Below, in pieces: positions 1-9,400 of a stretch of DNA of 64,000 bases. The notes under the pieces were generated by a model. It was not told the DNA's origin. It did no database searches and saw only the letters and a program-made list of their open reading frames with translations. The number at the start of each line of letters is the position of its first letter. Position 1 is the stretch's first letter. Source of the DNA: Chondrus crispus (lineage: Eukaryota; Rhodophyta; Florideophyceae; Gigartinales; Gigartinaceae); assembly GCF_000350225.1 (NCBI RefSeq), contig NW_005179334.1, positions 611,619 through 675,618 of the forward strand. Direction: 5' to 3'. Position numbers and translations under genes: made by a program.

Positions 1-428
1 GACTAAACGCGCGCGAAGAGCGAAGGCGACGTTTAGAATAAGCTGGGTGGACTGACCTTGGCGGTCGGTTGAGGACAAGCCCGTGCTTGTCCCCTTCCGC
101 CGCCGTCGGTCCGCTCCATATTTAATATACAAAACAATCTATCATAACACTACAGTACCGAGGTACTGTAGTGGGCTACTGTAGTGCAGGTCGGCCTGCA
201 CTGTAATACTGTCAGCTATGTCGAGGCTGACAGTACACGTATTACTCGTGGTGCGTACGCGCTTCGTTCGCGCGCTGTACACAGGTGCACGTGTATGCGC
301 GTGTCCCCTGTCCCCGTGGTGTACACGTGGACACGCGCAGTTGTACTGTAGAGCTCGACGCTCTACAGTAGCTGATCTAGTTCTTGATCTAATCTAATTT
401 AAAGCCCCGGGGGGGGGGTTATGCTACA
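1..428 (-). repeat. Partial gypsy LTR (copy D) at the window edge
   Basis: This matches, with clear divergence, the 3' part of the LTRs at 48169-48841 and 62186-62586, in the same orientation. Shared landmarks are the GCTCCATATTTAAT block, stems built on TACTGTA/TACAGTA, and an end in a long G run followed by TTATGCTACA. The neighbouring bases on the right (from 429) carry no C-run/polypurine signal of the kind found inside the 48 kb element. So the right side is flanking DNA, and the element body, if any, lies left of the window. It could equally be a solo LTR. Confidence 0.8.
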
Positions 429-1483
429 GGGGGCTGGATTGAGATATGAAACGAAAGATATGGAAGGGATGGAGGGTGCGGGGAGAGACTGTGTCGGTGT
501 CGATGTTAGGAAGATGACGCGGTGGCGGGGACAATAGCATGTCGGGGGATGTGTGTTGGTCACGGTACTGAGGAGGTGAGGAAGATGGTGATGGGGCGTG
601 GTGGTCGGGCGCGAGGCAGGGGTGGCAGGGAGGAGGGGACGTGGTCATATTTGGGGGGGAAGGGGGGTTGGTGCCGGGGGGGAGGGAGCGAGGGCAGGGT
701 GGTTCACAGGAAAGGGATTTCGGCGAAGCCACTTCATCATCGATCATGAACTAGAGAGCAGCCTCCCCGGCTTCTCTCTACTTCATGATCGATGCCAAGG
801 AGGCATTTGATTTCAAAAAGCTGAACTCTGGGTACCCTTCTGCCGTCCGGTGGTGCTCCGTTTCCTAAACAGAGTGTGAAATGCTAGCAAACGACTGTTG
901 CAAATTTCACGTGGGCATCGAGGCGGGGGAGGGCCGAGTTATGCACATAAACGCGCAACGAAATCTCGCACGGGGTGCGACAGGTGGACACGTGTGGGCG
1001 TGAGGCGTGACCGAAGGCCGGCTGGGGTTGCCAACCCCAGCAACCAATGGTTGCTGGATGACTATTCGCCAGCAATTGCTTGGCCAGACAAGGGCGCCCC
1101 ACTGCTATCGTGGCTCAACGGGCGCGGGCCTCCCCACCGAAGGCTTGACAGCCAGGACAAGGCGACCTGGACCGCCCCGAACTGCTCATGTATGCGAGAA
1201 AAGGCCGCGCGCGTTGGTGATACGGTGACTGCGAAGGGCGCCGGAGGTTTGACCCCCCTCCGCAAGCAGAAGGTCGAGAATAGGAGGCGCGAAACCGCGG
1301 CTTTTCACAGTCGTCCGATGCATGCGGCATGGCGGCTCTTTAAGGTAGTGGCAGTGACCTGCATCCTAGACTACACGCGCTAGCAAGCCCAGCGAGGAGA
1401 CCGAGCCTTGATAGGACTTGCGCGTTCCCACCGCCAACCCACACTGGTTTCGGCCACGATGACAAGGTAAAAACACAGGCTAA
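429..1483. other. Gene-poor stretch with a G-run cluster
   Basis: I see no gene I can support. The first part is purine-rich on the plus strand, with a dense set of G runs at about 651-693. Open frames here (for example 898-1383 plus, 161 codons) show no recognisable motif and overlap frames on the other strand. The tail (1384-1483) lies downstream of the minus-strand transposase and may hold its 3' end. Confidence 0.5.
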
Positions 1484-2872
1484 CTACTTTCGACTTCTTT
1501 TTCGGAGGCCCTCTGCATCTATCACCGGTGGTCTCGATAGGCCCCTTCTTTCTATAATGTCAACCATGCTCCTCCGTTTTCTAGACAGCTCACGACGGGC
1601 TTCCTTGGTATTCGCCACAATCTCTGCGGCGTCATCCTTCATCCTGCGATACCAACCCTGCTCATCGCCCTCCAGTTCGGCCAATTCTTCCCCAGTAAAA
1701 CTTCTCGTAATCCTCACATCTGCACGATCGAGAACAAAATTATGCAACTTCATAGAAAGAACAATTAAACGCGCGTTAGTGTGTAGCGAAAAACTGAGTT
1801 GGCTCAAGATCCTCCACTTACCGACTAGCATCCCAAAAGCTTGCTCTACATGCATTCGGAGGGAAGAATGATAATAATTAAATGCGTCTTCCGCGTCCGT
1901 CGCACTGGCTGCAGGAAAGGGCGTAATCAGAGACTCCGTACAAACATATGCCTCATCCCCCGCTATCCAACACTCGAAATGCAACTTGCCAGATTCTAGA
2001 TAATGCCCAAGTGCCGATACAGAGTGGGCCACAGAGTCATGAGTTGAACCTACGCAACGCGCCGAGCAGCATAAAAATCTATAGTCAGCGTCAACTACAG
2101 CCTGCACAGGTAAAGCATAATACAGCTTTCTACAAAAGAAAGTGCTCGGTGCGTGGCACCACGCGGGCTTCTTGATTTTGATGGCTATGCCGTCTAAAGC
2201 GCCAACGCAACCAAAAAGCGGAGACGGGGGATTACGAGACATCTTGAAAGTTTTTGCCGAGTGACGTAAACCAGACACTGTGGACGGCAACCCGGGCAGC
2301 TGCAATCTTTCTGACAATACTGTACACGTAGAATGAAACACATTGTAAACTGATGTCTTAGACATCTGATAAGTACCCATTAAGTCTAGATAACTTGCGC
2401 CAGCCATCATCCTCAGCGTCCCGGCAAGGCGTACATCCGGTGGAATGGTCCGTCGTTTTGCCTGTCGTCCCATTTCGATATTCTTCTGGAGAGACTGCCT
2501 AACGCTACTAAGCAATTCATGAAACGCTTGGCGTGGCACTCTGAAAGCCCTGCAGAACAAAGCGTCATCATAAACCAGAGTCAAATTTTCAAACGTCAGT
2601 TGTTCCCCCAAACGCAATTCCAGGCGTACTTTCCGCGTTTTCTTGTCTTTTTTGGAATTGAGAAGAATTGCCGCAGCCGCGAGCAGGTACAAAAACATCC
2701 TTCTACGCCGCATTCGCAATAGGACGAGCTTAATTCGGCGGTGGATTTCAGGACTTAACTTCATTGGTAGATAAGAAGTTTGAAACCCTGACGAAGGAAA
2801 GGGAGTGCTGGGGAGGACTGTGTTGGATACTGGCGGTTGCTGATCTATCATGACCGTTTTGGTCATGCACAT
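1484..2872 (-). CDS. PIF/Harbinger-type transposase (DDE nuclease)
   Basis: A 462-residue protein of the PIF/Harbinger (HARBI1-like, DDE_Tnp_4) nuclease family, the cut-and-paste transposase of a DNA transposon. A basic N-terminal part is followed by a helix-turn-helix-like stretch around residues 144-186. The RNase-H-like core then shows the family signatures: GALDGIAIKIKKP with D227, GSTHDS with D279, GDEAY with D306, and HVEQAFGML with E343. The length (350-460 is usual) and the unbroken frame suggest an intact protein. I could not find convincing terminal inverted repeats or a target duplication, nor the Myb-like partner ORF that active Harbinger elements carry. It may therefore be a lone transposase, a domesticated gene, or an element whose ends I missed. 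The start at 2872 is the first ATG; a second at residue 8 is possible. Confidence 0.88.
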   Translation of the reverse strand: MCMTKTVMIDQQPPVSNTVLPSTPFPSSGFQTSYLPMKLSPEIHRRIKLVLLRMRRRRMFLYLLAAAAILLNSKKDKKTRKVRLELRLGEQLTFENLTLVYDDALFCRAFRVPRQAFHELLSSVRQSLQKNIEMGRQAKRRTIPPDVRLAGTLRMMAGASYLDLMGTYQMSKTSVYNVFHSTCTVLSERLQLPGLPSTVSGLRHSAKTFKMSRNPPSPLFGCVGALDGIAIKIKKPAWCHAPSTFFCRKLYYALPVQAVVDADYRFLCCSARCVGSTHDSVAHSVSALGHYLESGKLHFECWIAGDEAYVCTESLITPFPAASATDAEDAFNYYHSSLRMHVEQAFGMLVGKWRILSQLSFSLHTNARLIVLSMKLHNFVLDRADVRITRSFTGEELAELEGDEQGWYRRMKDDAAEIVANTKEARRELSRKRRSMVDIIERRGLSRPPVIDAEGLRKRSRK

Positions 2873-3346
2873 CGAGGGACCTCATTATAGCAACACGTCG
2901 TCCAGCTTTGCTTTTGTCGAGCTACAGGGAGTCAGACTGGGCCATGTGTATGCGCGAGGAGGCGTTGCTGTACCTTCCATGCTGCATGGATCTGCAGACC
3001 GTCCAGACTCTGTTCCATTTCCGAGGAGTGGAACTTTGGGATGGCATTACAGTAAAAACTACAGCAATGTGCTTCCGATTTTAGTGAAGAACTCAATAAA
3101 AACGGGGCGAGGGAAAGGAAAAACGAGAAAAAAGTCCTTTGTTAGGACTGGCCCTCAACCGTCTACAGAAAACAGACACGCATGCATGAAACATGCCTCA
3201 TTTCTCATTTTCTACTTTCTACCCGCCGTTTCGTGAATCCACCCATAAATCCTATCACCTCAACTCGCCTACACAACTTCACCATTTCCTCTTTTTTACC
3301 CCAACAATACGTAAACGCACCTTTAGGATAAGGTCGTCTAGACAAG
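2873..3346. other. Intergenic, upstream of the transposase
   Basis: No gene seen. This holds the presumed promoter side of the minus-strand transposase. A 128-codon plus-strand frame (2850-3236) overlaps the transposase start and has no recognisable features. Confidence 0.4.
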
Positions 3347-3834
3347 TCTTGTCTAGACGACAAGCAATTTGCCATGACTGACCTCATATGAGGCCAGCTT
3401 TTTTTTGCAAAAATATATAAATTAAATCGAAAATTTAAAACATTCAGTTTGGACACCATTTCTTTTAACGTATACGCGCTCGACAATAACATCTTGCAAA
3501 ACATTGCCATGGCGGTTGTCAATGCACAGAGAGACTAAGAATCTAATCAAGTATCAATGATGAGTTGACTTTCTAAACAGGCGTTTTGGTTTCGAAGATA
3601 TCAACATAAAACGTTTTGAGGTTGGTTAAAAAAGGCTCCTTTTTGGGCATTTTAAAAATGGCTGCAGAACACGTGCAGATCTCACCAAACTCCACCCTTC
3701 CACAACGCAGAAGTCAACTGCCGTGTCGAGAGTATCTTTTTTCCATCTTGTTGAGCTACCCGAGGTAGCACAAGTCGAGAAAAATAAGTTGAAAAGTGAC
3801 CTCATATGAGGTCATTTGTCACCTAGACACTAGA
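3347..3834. mobile_element. Small non-coding TIR element (MITE-like), copy 1
   Basis: About 490 bp with no coding capacity. It is the same family as 10245-10758 (inverted relative to this copy) and the split copy at 10933-11115 plus 17553-17837. Ends are inverted repeats built on TCTAGTGTCTAG followed by GACAA. Just inside each end sits the 18-bp palindrome TGACCTCATATGAGGTCA or a close variant (3379-3396 and 3797-3814). The interior is strongly shared between copies, including a block around the reverse complement of AACGTTTTATGTTGATATC. No transposase for it is visible here, and target duplications are not clear. Confidence 0.8.
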
Positions 3835-4261
3835 ACGGGAGCTGGCTTTATCATAAAAACCCTCAAAAAAAATCAGAACACGTCACACCAATTTGAAGAA
3901 AAACCGAAACTGGCATGGGATACAACGACGGCTCTATATTGGACCAAGTGTCCCAATCAAACTACAGAGATAGAAAACCAGCATGCCTGTTTGATGTGAT
4001 AACACTTTCGATGATTGCATCTCCTCGACAACTGCATCCAAGCGCCCGCTACCTTACATCTCAAATGGAAGGACGACTGTATCACGCAACTTGTGATCCA
4101 GAGTTCTCGCTGTTTGGCGAACGACTTGTGTCTAAGGAAGCTCGCAATGTAGTACAATACTGCATTGTACATACAGCTTGCGCCTGCGCCATGAAGGTAA
4201 ACGTTACAGTACTGTTGTAGCATAGCGTCGTAGATGTGCATACCCGATAGGACCCACCCGC
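3835..4261. other. Intergenic, nothing certain
   Basis: A plus-strand frame of about 100 codons (3915-4220) ends near a GTAAAC that could act as a splice donor (4197), but I recognise no family and cannot support a gene. Confidence 0.35.
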
Positions 4262-5341
4262 CACACCGCCACACCGAACCCGGGTTGCATGTGGAAACGT
4301 CGTACTCATGTTGGACACACGCCCCTGTCGGTTGCGGGAAGCGGAAGGACATATCGCATTCGAACGAATATTCGCAACCAGAAATCGTGGCGAACGCTGG
4401 AATGCGACGACTGTCGCCGGATAAGGGATGAATGCAGGAGAGAGCTGCAGTTTGCAGAAAGGCGAAGGAGGAGAGCAAGGCGGAGAGAGGCAGGAGGCAA
4501 AAGAGAGGCAGTTACCCAATAGCTCCAAAGTCCCTGAATGATCTGTCAACAAAGCGGTCCACGAGAGAGTCGTGACAGCACATGTACCGTACCGTTACAG
4601 TATCTAGCCCTTGGCGGTCTATAGTTAATGACCCCATTGGCATATTGCAAAACAATAATCCCTCCGACGGATCTCAGATTGCATCAACACCTGCTCTGCT
4701 GTGTACTCCAGTACCATTCCGTATCTTCACATCTCGCATGGAGATAATCCTGCACAACGAGTCGGAAGCAAGTATGAAGGCAAAGTCTTGCATCCAAACT
4801 CCCTTCGACTCGGCGTTGCGTCTTGATTGGTGTGTTTATGATGCAGACCCCGTGCTGAGACCCCCAAGAATGGGATGCACATCGCATATGATAAAAAAGT
4901 TTATTTAAAACCAGGGAGAACCCGCCCGAGAATAGTGCCAATGCCATTTTCTCTCGCGTACCGGACCACATAGCGAATCTGGTGTACCCATCTCCAGAGA
5001 ATGTAAAACTCCAGGAGGACAGCGTAAGTATTGTTTGTGGGCCCGTGTGAAAAACAAAAACAAAACGCTACTTGCTATTCGATGGAATCAGGTGATTAAC
5101 GGACTGACTTCTATTGCATCCGTCATTGATCCTCTTGTGATAAAAACTTGGTGTGGCATCCTCTGTGAGCCCCAATCAACAGTATAATATCCAAACCCAT
5201 AATACAGAGTCCGTAGTATCAGGTGGTCAACGAACGAAGAAAGTCGCAGGTCTGGCTACCCTTGGGTAGATCACGCAATGTGGAAGCAGTGCAGTAGTGC
5301 CGTGCCTATGCTGTAGCTTGGATGCAACTTCCCAAAACACG

Positions 5342-5348
5342 TATAAAA
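5342..5348 (+). promoter_or_regulatory. TATA box of the secreted-peptide gene, copy 1
   Basis: TATAAAA stands 116 bases before the ATG at 5458 and is exactly conserved in copy 2 (37697-37703). It predicts a short leader of roughly 80-90 bases. Confidence 0.6.
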
Positions 5349-5457
5349 CCCTTGCGCTAGGAAAGCAAAACCTCCCCACTCATCCCTTCCCTGCAACAGC
5401 AAATCGCCTGCAACAGCAAATCGTTTCTCACTTCAGCAAATTCTTCGCCTCTGCACT

Positions 5458-5790
5458 ATGAAGTTCTCCCTCGCCATCTGCCTCCTTGCCTGTCTTGTGG
5501 CCGTAGTTGCGGCTGTTCCGGCGAAGCCTCGCCTTCCCAAGCTTGGAGAGGTTAGCCGCCAATTTGACCCTGACTGTAAGTGTTCTATCATCCAGGAAAT
5601 GTTTTTGGGCGACAATGGAAATCTGCAACTCACACCAAAAACTCTCGAATCTGTGTCCACTACCTCGTCTTAAATTTGTTTCACTTCTTCTTCGCATTCA
5701 TTAGGTCCGGGCAACTATCCCCCTGGTCTAGAATTCTGCTGTTATCCGTGGGAGGAAAACAACCCTTTCTGCCAGTACAACCGTTTGTAG
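5458..5790 (+). CDS. Small secreted cysteine-rich peptide, two exons, copy 1
   Basis: Exon 1 (5458-5575) begins with MKFSLAICLLACLVAVVAAV, a clear signal peptide with likely cleavage near residues 20-22. A donor GTAAGT follows GACT at 5576, and an acceptor TTCATTAG ends at 5704, giving a 129-bp intron with a pyrimidine-rich end. Exon 2 (5705-5790) continues in frame to TAG. The product is 67 residues and its mature part of about 46 residues has four cysteines (40, 51, 52, 62) in the pattern C-x10-CC-x9-C. Without splicing the frame gives a 71-residue protein with a single extra Cys; the spliced form is better because it creates the paired-cysteine pattern. Family unknown: it could be a defence peptide, a wall or matrix component, or a signal. 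A near-identical paralogue lies at 37813-38145. Confidence 0.75.
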
Positions 5791-6183
5791 CTCTTCTCTC
5801 GTCATCTCGGAAGTTGCTGCTGTTCTCTTCCTTTCTTAGGTTGCTTTGATAGGCATCTGGTCACCCGACATTACGCAGCGCACGAATCAGAGAGATCTCG
5901 TAAACGAAATTAGAATTTCCAGACGTTGTGCCCACCTCCCTTTCTGGGATTCATTCGTATACGCCAATCGGCGGAGTAGTGCTCTTCATGCATTGTCGTT
6001 CAGACTTGTTGCAACATGGACACATCGGCTGTAGTGATATTGAGGATCATGCCCAGTTGTCGCAATCTTCCGAAAAACTAGTGGTATGGACGGGGGCCGT
6101 AGGGCAACACAACCTTCGAATGCCATCTTGACAAAGATCCGAAGTTTTTTAATTAATGAGACGGAGGCGGAGTCTAGTAGACT

Positions 6184-6234
6184 ACAGCCGCATTATTGGA
6201 TGTAGACTCAGTCTACATCCAATAATGCGGCTGT
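6184..6234. repeat. Perfect 51-bp palindrome
   Basis: Two 25-base arms are exact reverse complements around one central base. The duplicate segment has only one arm (38526-38550), so the second arm arose in copy 1 or was lost from copy 2. Confidence 0.95.
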
Positions 6235-6325
6235 AAAGAGTGGCTGTAATGAGTACTGCCTGACTAAGTCCTTGTTGCAGATGGTCATCTGTGATTGGCT
6301 ATAGTTTTGATTGCATCGCGAATAT

Positions 6326-6370
6326 CTCTAGAGGTTGTATCTCTGGAGGTTGTATCTCTGGAGGTTGTAT
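6326..6370. repeat. Three tandem 15-bp units
   Basis: CTCTRGAGGTTGTAT occurs three times in a row. Copy 2 of the duplication has one unit and diverges inside it. Confidence 0.9.
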
Positions 6371-6414
6371 CTTCATGCGTCTCTGTCAATCTGGTCCCGA
6401 GACAAACAACGAGA
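6363..6414 (+). repeat. Left arm of a perfect 52-bp inverted repeat
   Basis: All 52 bases are the exact reverse complement of 9632-9683. It bounds a 3.3-kb segment that includes the Kazal-like gene. No flanking target duplication is evident. Confidence 0.95.
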
Positions 6415-7457
6415 GTTGGAGAAAGGTAAAGTTTACTCGGGCTACCAGACCGCGCTCACCTTTGTAGATCCCCGCTAACGCCGAGACCACGTAGTGGTCA
6501 TTAGTTTCGTCCGACACCGCCCCTCCATCGTCACACCCATTAGGCCCTGCCTCGTCACACCCATTAGGCCCTGCCGCTGCTGTGGCGGCAGGGACCGCTA
6601 GCGCCGGAACCTCGGCCGGTCGCCGAGGGGCGAGCACAGTAGAGAATGACTCTTGACTATGCTATATTCTGACAACCCGAATGGCGTGAGGTCACAGAGC
6701 GGCCGTCGCCGCCCACCTAAATAATACTGTACACCGGAGTGCCAACTGTAGTCCAGTATCCTTAGTATCCTTCCCCTCTCATACCTCAACCATCGCCACA
6801 TCGACAGTCTCAACGATGTGAATGGATACGAGACAATGCCTTGCTCACGACCGCGATTTCGGGTTGTTTTTTCATTTCTGCTTTTTGCTTGTTTATTCAT
6901 GCAGAAACTGAGAAACTTGATGATTCTTCATGAAGAAACGACTTCAGACGATGGTAGCCACGACTTACACGTTACATCGCCATGATGGAGATGGGCTACA
7001 GGGACCCTAGGAAGGCATGGGGGATCTGGATTTGGATGGTTGATCGCGATTATCGGTGGGTCGCCTGAAGAAGGCCGAAGTGGTGATTTTTTCATTTTGC
7101 AGCATTATCTGGCAGTTTTTGCGCGCAATTGCGCCCAAAAACATGATTTAATGAAATCGCGGGCTCACGAAGCATAAAGCATTTAAATCATCTGCACATA
7201 CGCAGTGCTCCCAATATCACTCTGAATTGCCTATACTATACTGTACTTCGTAGGCTGAAACCCCTAACTAGGCCTTAATAGATACTTAATAGATAGACAC
7301 CCATCTGCCTACTTCCTTTGCTATCGTGCTGCTTGTCGTCACACATCACCTCACCCACCAACATCTCTGAAAGAGAATAGACCGTTTTAAGAAAAAAAAA
7401 AAACCTGCAGCTACCTACTACAATACCATCCCAGGGAGCTCAATCAACCACGCCCCC
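6415..7457. other. Intergenic, nothing certain
   Basis: This lies downstream of the minus-strand Kazal-like gene. It contains a two-unit direct repeat with CGTCACACCCATTAGGCCCT (6529-6575). Open frames of 80-100 codons show no family features. Confidence 0.4.
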
Positions 7458-8369
7458 TCACGGGCTAACCGGTCCAAACACCCTAAACCCTGTGGTGCAG
7501 CTCTTCTGCCTCAGCTGACAGATCGAGCAAAACCTCTTCCCATTACTCGCGAGCGGCCGCGCATCCCCGACTGCACAAATGAGAATGCACGCGAACGAGC
7601 AGTCCGGCCCGGGGTTGCCGTCGCTCCTCCTCGCCCACGCGCGGCACGTGCTCACGATCCCGCTCCCCCTCGGCAGCGGCACCTTGCACACGTGCCTAGG
7701 CCCGAACCGCGTGCACCTCCCCACGGAGCACTTGCGCACGTTCCTGACCCTGCGGCAGCGGCCGCTGTTCGGGCCGTCCGCGGCCGGGAACCCAAAGTCG
7801 CGGATGACGCACGTGAGCCCCGTCTTGCACGGCACCGGGCGGATGCGCGACCCGAGCGTCGAGCAGCGCCTTCCGTTGCCCAGGCACCCGATCCCGCGCT
7901 CGGCGCAGCACCGCCCGGCCTCGAACGGCGGGATCGGGCGCATGCGGCACGCGTCCGGCGCGCGCACGGGGCCGAAGAAGGCGAACCGCGCGCGGCACGA
8001 GGCGGCTTGCAGCTTGCACAGGTTGCAGTACTCCGAGCNNNNNNNNNNNNNNNNNNNNNNNNNNNNNNNNNNNNNNNNNNNNNNNNNNNNNNNNNNNNNN
8101 NNNNNNNNNNNNNNNNNNNNNNNNNNNNNNNNNNNNNNNNNNNNNNNNNNNNNNNNNNNNNNNNNNNNNGAGCGGCAGATGCCGCTGCGCGGAAGGTCCA
8201 CGGCAGGGTTCCCGAAGGAGGTGAGGACGCAGGTGCCCGACGCGCACGGGCGGGGGGGGGCGAAGCCGCCCACCTGGCACGTCAGGTCTCCTATGGAGAT
8301 GGGCGGCGGGAGCTGCGCTAGGGCCAGCGGTAGCAGCAGTAGCAGGGAGACGAGGGCGGTGGGAGCCAT
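7458..8369 (-). CDS. Secreted cysteine-rich protein with Kazal-like repeats (contains an assembly gap)
   Basis: A 303-codon frame, about 45 codons of which are N. It starts with MAPTALVSLLLLLPLALAQL, a strong signal peptide, so the product is exported. Cysteine-rich units alternate. One type contains a CxTGLTCVIRDFG- or SGTCVLTSFG-like core ending in SGxC (seen near the N-terminus and again mid-protein). The other resembles a Kazal domain: the last reads VGDARPLASNGKRFCSICQL then RQKSC, matching the NGK-Y/F-C-xx-C-xL-x4-C end of Kazal inhibitors. An earlier one shows CNLCKLQAASC. Two unit pairs are visible. Kazal proteins inhibit serine proteases, but this pattern is divergent and function is inferred. 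A TATA element lies 63 bases upstream. No intron is needed. Confidence 0.7.
   Translation of the reverse strand: MAPTALVSLLLLLPLALAQLPPPISIGDLTCQVGGFAPPRPCASGTCVLTSFGNPAVDLPRSGICRXXXXXXXXXXXXXXXXXXXXXXXXXXXXXXXXXXXXXXXXXXXXXSEYCNLCKLQAASCRARFAFFGPVRAPDACRMRPIPPFEAGRCCAERGIGCLGNGRRCSTLGSRIRPVPCKTGLTCVIRDFGFPAADGPNSGRCRRVRNVRKCSVGRCTRFGPRHVCKVPLPRGSGIVSTCRAWARRSDGNPGPDCSFACILICAVGDARPLASNGKRFCSICQLRQKSCTTGFRVFGPVSP
8039..8169. other. Assembly gap (131 N)
   Basis: The run of N falls inside the Kazal-like coding region. The frame stays open across it at the stated length, but the true length and sequence are unknown. Confidence 0.99.
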
Positions 8370-8431
8370 GGTGGTGCGGGGCGAGGCGGATGGGGCGGGG
8401 ATGCGGGGGGTAGGTGCGCGTGGGGGCGCGG

Positions 8432-8438
8432 TTTATAT
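8432..8438 (-). promoter_or_regulatory. TATA box of the Kazal-like gene
   Basis: On the minus strand this reads ATATAAA, 63 bases before the ATG at 8369, at the edge of a very GC-rich stretch where such a motif stands out. Confidence 0.55.
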
Positions 8439-9090
8439 GGCGCGGGGTGCAGGCGGATTTGGCAGATGGCATATGCGGGGTGACCCTGATTTGGGCGAGG
8501 CGGGGGCGCGGCGGTACATGCGCCTTGTGCGGGCCCGGGCCCCGGGCCCCGGGCGAGATCTGGGTGTGGTGCGGGGTAGTGGCGTCGAGCTAACGGGAGA
8601 CTGAAACTATCGGGAGGGGATATTGGGGCGAGCGGATAAACCGAGTGGAGTGGACAGAGACGCGCAGCATGCTGTGCGTTTACCGTCTTTACTCCCTCTG
8701 GCCCCCAAGGACGAGGAGGGTACGGCACCGCAACGGTACCGTTGCTGTGTATGGAGCAGTAGCCGAGCTTACTCGGGTCAGTGAGCTCGGCGATCTACAT
8801 CATACATGTCGCAGTAGCCGAGCTCTCTCGTGCCGTGAGCTCGGCGACCCAGACGCTACCTTTTGATCGCGACGGTGCGACAAGCGCAGCAAGCGCTGTG
8901 CAAGTCGAGATATGAATGCGGGGCGCGTTTAGATAGGACGGATGCGGAGGCCGCGTGTGGGCGGGCCACGGGCGTGTCCATGCGGCGCCAAGCTCATCAT
9001 CCGGGCGGGCGGGCGGTTGTTGCGTTTGCCATGCGGCGGGCGGCGCGTGACGTCATGCTTTTCTCACGCGGCGGCTCGCGCGGCGGCGGG

Positions 9091-9130
9091 AGGGGGCGCG
9101 AGGGGGCGCGAGGGGGCGCGAGGGGGCGCG
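9091..9130 (+). repeat. Four tandem copies of AGGGGGCGCG
   Basis: Four identical 10-bp units. The G runs could form a quadruplex on the plus strand. Confidence 0.95.
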
Positions 9131-9341
9131 AAAGCCGCGGCGGCGCGGCGCGGGGCTCCGCGCGCCTGCTACGTTTGGACGCCCGCGCTGAGCCGCTGCG
9201 TAAAATTTGGCCTGCGGCTCGGTACGTGCGTGGCATGCGGCATGGATTTCAGAGGGCGCGGCAGGTGCGACGAGATAAACTTTACAGTATACGTAAACGA
9301 GATATACGCAAGCGAGACTGTTCATGTGGACTGTGAACAGT

Positions 9342-9400
9342 CGCCCTCTCGAAAGCGGCGCAGGCGTCACATGACGCTTTGCGCCGCTTTCGAGAGGGCG
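9342..9400. repeat. Long hairpin (21-bp perfect arms plus inner stem)
   Basis: CGCCCTCTCGAAAGCGGCGC plus one base pairs exactly with the right arm. An inner GCGTCA/TGACGC stem follows a small bulge. Confidence 0.93.

Larger units (their letters stand above)
4262..6355. repeat. Segmental duplication, copy 1
   Basis: This stretch recurs at about 36842-38654 with near identity. It carries the same small secreted-peptide gene, promoter and flanks. Copy 1 has about 230 extra bases near 4635-4865 and an extra palindrome arm near 6184-6208. Similarity starts in the CACCGCCACACCG tract and fades in a 15-bp tandem repeat (6326-6370). Confidence 0.9.

Noticed and set aside
429-800. Proline-rich minus-strand protein (424-747)
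   Set aside because: It is the complement of G-rich low-complexity DNA. A similar product appears at 63586-63981 for the same reason.
1384-3240. Terminal inverted repeats of the Harbinger element
   Set aside because: I compared both flanks and found no convincing inverted match or TWA target duplication.
5428-5697. Minus-strand frame over the secreted-peptide gene
   Set aside because: It is the shadow of the plus-strand gene. The plus strand has a signal peptide, splice sites and a TATA box, and the same shadow appears in copy 2.
7579-8604. 341-codon plus frame over the Kazal-like gene
   Set aside because: It is held open by GC bias and the N gap. It shows no signal or domain, whereas the minus strand has a signal peptide and ordered cysteines.
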